A stretch of DNA of 48,176 bases from Thermoanaerobaculum sp964488355. GTDB lineage: Bacteria > Acidobacteriota > Thermoanaerobaculia > Thermoanaerobaculales > Thermoanaerobaculaceae. Position numbers and translations under genes: made by a program. Position 1 is the first letter of the stretch; each line of letters begins with the position of its first letter. Below are positions 43,679-48,176 of this stretch, piece after piece. The notes under the pieces were generated by a model. That model was not told the DNA's origin. It was given only the letters and a program-made list of their open reading frames with translations, and did no database searches. The stretch covers positions 1 through 48,176 of the forward strand of contig CAZAUJ010000019.1 of the NCBI GenBank assembly GCA_964488355.1. Reading direction: 5' to 3'.

Positions 43679-46203
43679 GCCTCCCCCTCCCAACTCAAGA
43701 CCATCACCGTCACGTCGTCAAAGGCGTGCCCATCGCCGGTAAAGGCCCGCACTGCGTCGGCAATTTGCGCCACAGCCTCGTCCACCTGCGAAGACGCCTG
43801 GGCCACCGCCGCCCGCAGCTGGCTCTCGCCGAAGCTTTCCCCTGCCGGTGACAGCGCATCCAACACGCCGTCGGAGTAAACCACCACAAGCTCTCCGGGC
43901 TCCAGCTGCACCTCTAAGGCGTGCCAGCTGGCTTCCGCCAGCGCCCCCAAAGGCAAGCGCGTGGACGGCAAGGGCAGCTCCTCCACCGTGCCATCTCGCC
44001 GGCGGCGTACAAGCGGCGGCTGGCCCGCCAGCAGGTAGCTGAGGCGGCCATCTGGGCAAAGAAGCAGGTAGGTCAAAGCCAGCACCATGCGCCGCTCTCG
44101 CCGGTAGAGCCGAAGATTCACCTGGCGGAGCAACTCCTCCGGCGATGGGCTGGTGACCGCGCCGCTGCGCAGTGCTTCCCTGGCCGCCACCATGAGCATG
44201 GCCCCAGCCACCGATTTGCCCGCCACGTCCCCCAGCACCAAGGCTTGGCAGCCATCCTGGGCCGTGGGCAGCACATCGTAAAAGTCGCCCCCCACTTGGT
44301 AAGCTGGGACACAGCGCGCCGCCACCCGCCAGGGAGGGGGAGCCGTTATGTGCTCAGGAATAAGCGAAAACTGGACCTGGCGAGCGATGGCCAACTCCTT
44401 TTCCAGCTCCAGCTGGCGCGTATGCTCCCGCAGGAAGCGGGCGTTTTCGAAACCCACCGCCCCCTGGTTGGCCACCGTGCGCAAAAGCTGCAGCTCTTCC
44501 TGGGTCAGCTCCTCCTCCGAAAGCTTGGGGCCCACCACCAGGAAGGCGTAAAGCTCGCCCGAGGCGACCAGGGGCACAAAGAGCCGGGCGGAGGCTGCCT
44601 GTGCTGCCTGGAGGAAGGAGGAAGAGGCCGGGTCCAAGAGGGCCAAGCTCTCCAGCTGCGGCGGCCGCACCGGCACCGCCCGCACCTGCAGCTCGCGCAC
44701 CAAGGCCGCCTCCTCCGGCAAGCTCCTGAGCAGGCCCGCCGGAGGCTGGGAGCACTGGTACTCTCGACTCTCCCAGCGGTAGGCGGCCACCCATGCGAGC
44801 TTCATAATGTCCGCCAGACGCCGGGTGAGCCACTCTTCCAAGCGCGCGACGGCAAACTCACGGGTGAGCGCCTCGGACAGCTCCTCCAATGCTCGCCGAG
44901 CGTCAACCATGTCACGGAAGAAGAACCGATCTACCGGGCCCTGCAGCCGGCGGCGAAGTGGGTCAAACAGCGCCACCACCACGAGGGCAAAAAGCAAGGG
45001 GAAGTAGCGCGACTCCACCAAGCCCTGGTAGCGAGCCAAGGCGTTGGCCGCGGCCAACGTGAGAGCATACACGCCTGTGAGGGCGGCGGTGGTCAACGTA
45101 TACAGCAGGGAGCGCCGAACCACCAGGCGCACATCCAGAAACTGGAACCGGACAATGGCATAGGCGAAGGTGAGCGGGACGGCAAGAAGCGAAAGCACGC
45201 CCAGGGCCAATCCCGCCTCAGCCTCAGCCAGCCCCGGCAGCACCACGGCAAAGAGCAGGAAGGGCACGATGCCCACCATGGTTCCAGCAAAAAGCGCTGC
45301 CATCTGCCGCCGCTGCCGCCCCTCCTCCGCCCGCACCAGCGAACGCAGCAACGCCAAAAGACCCAGCACCAGGTAATCGCCCAGCAACACCCAGGAAGCG
45401 AAGGGCGCCCCTGAAAGGGAACGCGTGGGCCAGCCTAAAAACTTGGCTCCAGCGGTGCTCACGGCGTAGGTGAGAGGAGGAAGGGCGTAAAGCACGGTAA
45501 AAAAATGGGGGGAGCTGTTGACGAAGCCCTGGAGGCGGGCTACGAGGCCCGTGGCCTGTTGGGTGAAGAAAAAGCGCTGACGCTGGGGGAAAGTCAAGAA
45601 GAAGTGCACGAAGGCGGCGGGCAAAGCCAAAAGCGCCAGCGTACCGGTGGTGAGCACCAGCCCATCGAAAAAGCTGTACGATGCCGGCCGAAGGCGGCAG
45701 ACCAAAAACAGCATGAACAAGGTGCAAAGCACGAAAAACACGCGGGAAGGGGCGGCGGGTGCATCATCGGGGCGGGAAAAGACGACAAACAGACCAACCG
45801 CAAAGAAGAAAAATCCGGTGACGGCAGCATAGAGAAACAGAGGGGTGGAAAGCCGCCGGGCCGAAAGCGGCACGGAAAGCTCCAGCAACCTGCCCTCCCG
45901 CAGCACCAGGTAGGGCACCCGCTCACCGGACTTCTTCTTGCTGAGAATCCGGGCCACCTCCCCTGGGGAGCGCACAATCAGGCGGTCCACGCCCACAATG
46001 CGATCCCCGGGGCGCAAAACCACCTCCGCTCCCCCGGCTGGCGCCACCACGTCCTTGACCAGCAACAGCTCCCGCTCCGCCGCCAGGACCACGCCGTCCC
46101 AAGCACGAGGCATGAGCATGTCCAAGATGGACAAGCAAGCCACGGCGAACGCTGCCGCGCCGAGCCACAGCAGGCGCCGAGGAAGCCGCGCCAAGCTCAC
46201 CAC
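43675..46203 (-). CDS. Membrane SpoIIE-type phosphatase with PDZ-like and GAF domains
   Basis: 842 residues from GTG 46203 (GTG 46200 equally possible). A first helix (LLWLGAAAFAVACLSILDML) leads to a periplasmic PDZ-like domain (about 55-110, VLRPGDRIVGVDRLIV). About seven further helices follow (115-400). The cytoplasmic part holds a GAF-like domain (about 440-590) and a SpoIIE/PP2C domain (about 615-842). Its metal-binding acids are in GGDFYDVLP, GDVAGKSV, YSDGVLDA and FDDVTVMVL. It would sense an envelope signal and dephosphorylate a STAS protein. A -10-like TAGTAT lies nine bases before the GTG. First gene of the activator operon. Confidence 0.88.
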   Translation of the reverse strand: MVSLARLPRRLLWLGAAAFAVACLSILDMLMPRAWDGVVLAAERELLLVKDVVAPAGGAEVVLRPGDRIVGVDRLIVRSPGEVARILSKKKSGERVPYLVLREGRLLELSVPLSARRLSTPLFLYAAVTGFFFFAVGLFVVFSRPDDAPAAPSRVFFVLCTLFMLFLVCRLRPASYSFFDGLVLTTGTLALLALPAAFVHFFLTFPQRQRFFFTQQATGLVARLQGFVNSSPHFFTVLYALPPLTYAVSTAGAKFLGWPTRSLSGAPFASWVLLGDYLVLGLLALLRSLVRAEEGRQRRQMAALFAGTMVGIVPFLLFAVVLPGLAEAEAGLALGVLSLLAVPLTFAYAIVRFQFLDVRLVVRRSLLYTLTTAALTGVYALTLAAANALARYQGLVESRYFPLLFALVVVALFDPLRRRLQGPVDRFFFRDMVDARRALEELSEALTREFAVARLEEWLTRRLADIMKLAWVAAYRWESREYQCSQPPAGLLRSLPEEAALVRELQVRAVPVRPPQLESLALLDPASSSFLQAAQAASARLFVPLVASGELYAFLVVGPKLSEEELTQEELQLLRTVANQGAVGFENARFLREHTRQLELEKELAIARQVQFSLIPEHITAPPPWRVAARCVPAYQVGGDFYDVLPTAQDGCQALVLGDVAGKSVAGAMLMVAAREALRSGAVTSPSPEELLRQVNLRLYRRERRMVLALTYLLLCPDGRLSYLLAGQPPLVRRRRDGTVEELPLPSTRLPLGALAEASWHALEVQLEPGELVVVYSDGVLDALSPAGESFGESQLRAAVAQASSQVDEAVAQIADAVRAFTGDGHAFDDVTVMVLSWEGEA

Positions 46204-46250
46204 GCGCTCACAATACTACGATTTGGCACGGGGACAGCGGAAAAGCAACG

Positions 46251-46256
46251 TACAAT
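46251..46256 (+). promoter_or_regulatory. -10 box of tmk, possibly leaderless
   Basis: TACAAT overlaps the first ATG (46255) and ends seven bases before an in-frame GTG at 46264. If used, the tmk mRNA would start at that GTG. No clear -35 box. Confidence 0.4.
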
Positions 46257-46893
46257 GCCCGCGGTGAGTGTGGGCATTTTCGTGAGCTTCGAAGGCGTAG
46301 AAGGGTGCGGCAAAACCACCCAGGTCTCCCTGTTGGCGCAGGAGCTGCGGTGCCGCGGCATAGACGTGGTGACCACCCGCGAACCGGGGAGCACACCCCT
46401 GGGGGAGGGCGCGCGCCGTCTCCTGCTGGACCCGGGCTTTCGCCCCACCCCCTGGGCGGAGCTATTTTTGCTGGAGGCGGCCCGTGCTCAGCTGGTGACG
46501 GAGGTTATTCGCCCTGCCCTGCAGCGAGGCGCCTGGGTGCTGGCAGATCGCTTTGCCGACTCTTCCCTGGCCTACCAAGCGGGTGGGCGCGGCTTGCCCT
46601 GGGAACAGGTTCGCCAGCTCAACCACTTGGCCACGGGTGGGCTGGTGCCGCATCGCACGCTGCTGATCACCCTCAGCGTGCCCGAGGCGCTGGCACGCGC
46701 TCGGCGCCGCAACAGCACGGGAAGGGAAAGCCGCTTCGAGGACGAGGACGATGCCTTTCATCAGCGGGTAGCCCAGGCCTTCCTGCGTCTGGCTGCGGCA
46801 GAGCCCCAGCGCATCCGCTCGGTCAGCGGCCGAGGCGGCCCCAGTCAAGTTTACCGGCGGGTGCTGCGCGCCTTGGAGGACCTCCTGCCATGA
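46255..46893 (+). CDS. tmk: Thymidylate kinase
   Basis: 212 residues from ATG 46255, or 209 from GTG 46264, which better fits the -10 box. It phosphorylates dTMP to dTDP. The P-loop is FEGVEGCGKTTQ, the substrate motif is TTREPGSTPLGE, and VLADRFADSSLAYQAGGRGL and the LID (RRRNSTGRESRFEDEDDAF) are typical. The stop overlaps the holB start (ATGA), the usual tmk-holB pairing. Confidence 0.95.
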   Translation: MPAVSVGIFVSFEGVEGCGKTTQVSLLAQELRCRGIDVVTTREPGSTPLGEGARRLLLDPGFRPTPWAELFLLEAARAQLVTEVIRPALQRGAWVLADRFADSSLAYQAGGRGLPWEQVRQLNHLATGGLVPHRTLLITLSVPEALARARRRNSTGRESRFEDEDDAFHQRVAQAFLRLAAAEPQRIRSVSGRGGPSQVYRRVLRALEDLLP

Positions 46894-47810
46894 CCACCCT
46901 CTTGCCCTTCCCTCCCCCGGCTTTGGAGCTCCAGCGCTTTGCCAACGCCATGCCCGTATGGCAGAGGGCTTGCAACGCCTTGGCGGCTGGTACCTTCCCC
47001 TCCACCGTCATGCTAATGGGCGAGCCCTTAGGCGGGCGCGAGGCGCTGGCGGTGGAGCTGGCCGCCGCTTTGGTATGCCCCCAAGGGGGAAAGCAATGCC
47101 AGTGCTCTTCCTGCCAGCGGGTGCGCGCCGGCGTACACCCGGATGTGCGGGTGGTGCAGGTGAGCCCGGGCCACCAGGAAATCCGCGTGGAGGATGTGCA
47201 CGAGGTGCTGGAAGGGGTCCGGCAGGTTCCCTTCGAAGGCAAAAGCCGCGTGTATATCCTGACCAATGCCCACACCCCGCCTCTCAATACCTTCGCGGCC
47301 TCGGCGCTGCTCAAGACGCTGGAAGAACCGGTGGCCCGCGCTCATTGGCTGCTGCTGGCAGCTAACCCCTTGCGGGTTCTGCCCACTATCGTTTCGCGGG
47401 CGGTGGTGCTGCGCGTTCCACCCCCGCCCCCTGCGCTGGTGGAGGACTGGGGCGAACCAGGCCGCGCCTTGGTTGGAGCGGTGCCAGCCGCCTTGGGTTT
47501 GCTCGCCGGCGAGGGGGCCGAGGCCGCGGCCTTGCTCGCTAAAGCGCAGGCTTTGCTTCACCAGGCCAGCCAGCAGAAGCTTCTTGCGCTGGTGCAGCTG
47601 GCTGCCCTAGCCAAGACCGCGTCAACGCGTGCCGCCCTTTTCGCCGCCCTGGCGGTAGCTGCTGCGGCCCAAGCCTCTGGCGAGCAGGCGGAGACCCTGC
47701 TCCTTATGGCCGAGCAGTGGCTGCGAGCGCAGAGTCTGCACGAGAGGCTCCATTGGCCCTTCGAAGCTGTGGCCGTGGCCAGCCTGGCACCGCTGCTTTC
47801 CTCGGCATAA
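46890..47810 (+). CDS. holB: DNA polymerase III delta-prime subunit
   Basis: 306 residues. Clamp-loader subunit. A zinc-ribbon is formed by the cysteines of ALVCPQGGKQCQCSSCQRV. The P-loop is degenerate (LMGEPLGGREALAVE), as expected for delta-prime. VEDVHEVLEGVRQVPFEGKSRVYILTNAH, ASALLKTLEEP and the sensor region LPTIVSRAVVLRV follow. The C-terminal domain is Ala-rich and divergent. Overlaps tmk by four bases. Confidence 0.9.
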   Translation: MTTLLPFPPPALELQRFANAMPVWQRACNALAAGTFPSTVMLMGEPLGGREALAVELAAALVCPQGGKQCQCSSCQRVRAGVHPDVRVVQVSPGHQEIRVEDVHEVLEGVRQVPFEGKSRVYILTNAHTPPLNTFAASALLKTLEEPVARAHWLLLAANPLRVLPTIVSRAVVLRVPPPPPALVEDWGEPGRALVGAVPAALGLLAGEGAEAAALLAKAQALLHQASQQKLLALVQLAALAKTASTRAALFAALAVAAAAQASGEQAETLLLMAEQWLRAQSLHERLHWPFEAVAVASLAPLLSSA

Positions 47811-47811
47811 A

Positions 47812-47839
47812 AGAAACCGCCGGGAGTTGACCCGGCGGT
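47812..47839. terminator. Bidirectional terminator between holB and the PEGA gene
   Basis: ACCGCCGGG (47816-47824) pairs with CCCGGCGGT (47831-47839) around AGTTGA. The minus-strand side is followed by TTTCTTTT, the plus side by CTGTATTC, so it is strongest for leftward transcripts. From here to 47995 I see no gene. Confidence 0.6.
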
Positions 47840-47995
47840 CTGTATTCACAACGAAGGGCGGTGCAACCAAGCAGTTTTGGTCGGCCTCAGTTTGGCGGGA
47901 CGTCGTTCGAAAGGCACCGTTTGGCAGGCTTCAGTCTGGTTGGCTTTGCCTGACGGGTTGCCTGATCGTCCGCCCTCCTTCCTCAGCTACCTGCA

Positions 47996-48176
47996 TTATA
48001 AGTCCTGCGAATCGTTTTGTCCAGGCCCTGGCGACAGCTTGACGCCAACCTCCCGTTCTTCGCCCGCGGCCACGCTCACCTCCTGCCGCACCGAGGTCAT
48101 ACCCGGGGCCACCACCTCTACCTGGTGTTCTCCCGCTTCCACCGACAAGCCGCGTACCAGCTGGGCCAGCTCCTCG
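47996..48176 (-). CDS. PEGA-domain protein, C-terminal part
   Basis: The last 60 codons of a leftward gene whose start lies beyond the window. GLSVEAGEHQVEVVAPGM and EVSVAAGEEREVGVKLSP are the strand-turn pattern of a PEGA repeat (surface-layer-like beta domain). The tail is polar, ending NDSQDL. Such domains often end serine/threonine kinases or secreted proteins; the rest is needed to tell. Confidence 0.65.
   Translation of the reverse strand, partial: EELAQLVRGLSVEAGEHQVEVVAPGMTSVRQEVSVAAGEEREVGVKLSPGPGQNDSQDL

Overview
This window is high-G+C bacterial chromosome with short intergenic gaps and many ATGA/GTGA gene overlaps. The gene set suggests a Gram-negative, respiring bacterium: an OmpP1/FadL barrel, a haem-bearing beta-barrel, periplasmic multihaem cytochrome and a c-haem-bearing relative of the cytochrome bd oxidase. 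The overall style (secreted M28-PDZ peptidases, MacB-type efflux, SpoIIE phosphatases, PEGA proteins) fits Acidobacteriota, perhaps a thermophilic lineage. That placement is inference; no rRNA gene is present.

Layout. Positions 1-3,000: a tRNA-Gly with a textbook promoter, then a decayed leftward cluster of two repeated units, each a short Cys-rich membrane peptide followed by a larger secreted protein. Three of the four genes carry frameshifts or in-frame stops. Positions 3,100-5,100: a CapA-family protein and a secreted protein. Positions 5,200-9,100: M28-PDZ peptidase, aroC, ispH. Positions 9,100-12,400: sfsA, then rpmE, prfA, a small membrane protein and prmC. Positions 12,400-18,700: pabC, pabB and a complete MacB-type ABC export operon. 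Positions 18,800-21,400: pentahaem cytochrome plus a haem-tagged barrel. Positions 21,400-28,700: ACT protein, M23 peptidase, EamA transporter, tRNA-Thr, an unusual pseudouridine synthase/molybdenum-carrier-like fusion, Cax exchanger, deoC, hisS, gamma-carbonic anhydrase. Positions 28,700-29,300: a noncoding stretch with clustered DnaA-box-like 9-mers and an A+T-rich patch, a candidate replication origin. Positions 29,300-32,800: tsaC, recN, ltaE. Positions 32,800-38,200: the bd-superfamily oxidoreductase pair, an SGNH hydrolase and a FadL-type porin. Positions 38,300-46,200: a two-operon signalling locus. Positions 46,200-48,176: tmk, holB and the end of a PEGA-domain gene.

The most interesting locus is 38,289-46,203. 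An upstream operon encodes a PDZ/multi-TM/GAF/SpoIIE phosphatase, a TPR protein and a GAF-AAA+-Fis sigma-54 activator. The short gap after the activator gene holds two copies of a 17-bp inverted repeat (TGTTGC-N5-GCAACA) and a sigma-54 promoter with GG-N10-GC spacing. That promoter faces a second operon: a 51-codon hydrophobic small ORF, an RsbW-like kinase, a STAS antagonist and a second SpoIIE phosphatase. This reads as a self-contained circuit in which sigma-54 control drives a partner-switching module, with no cognate sigma factor in view.

A recurring start-site signature is a -10 box about 6-9 bases before the start codon with no Shine-Dalgarno site (recN, ltaE, tmk, probably the genes starting at 5094 and 46203). 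This suggests leaderless mRNAs are common in this genome.
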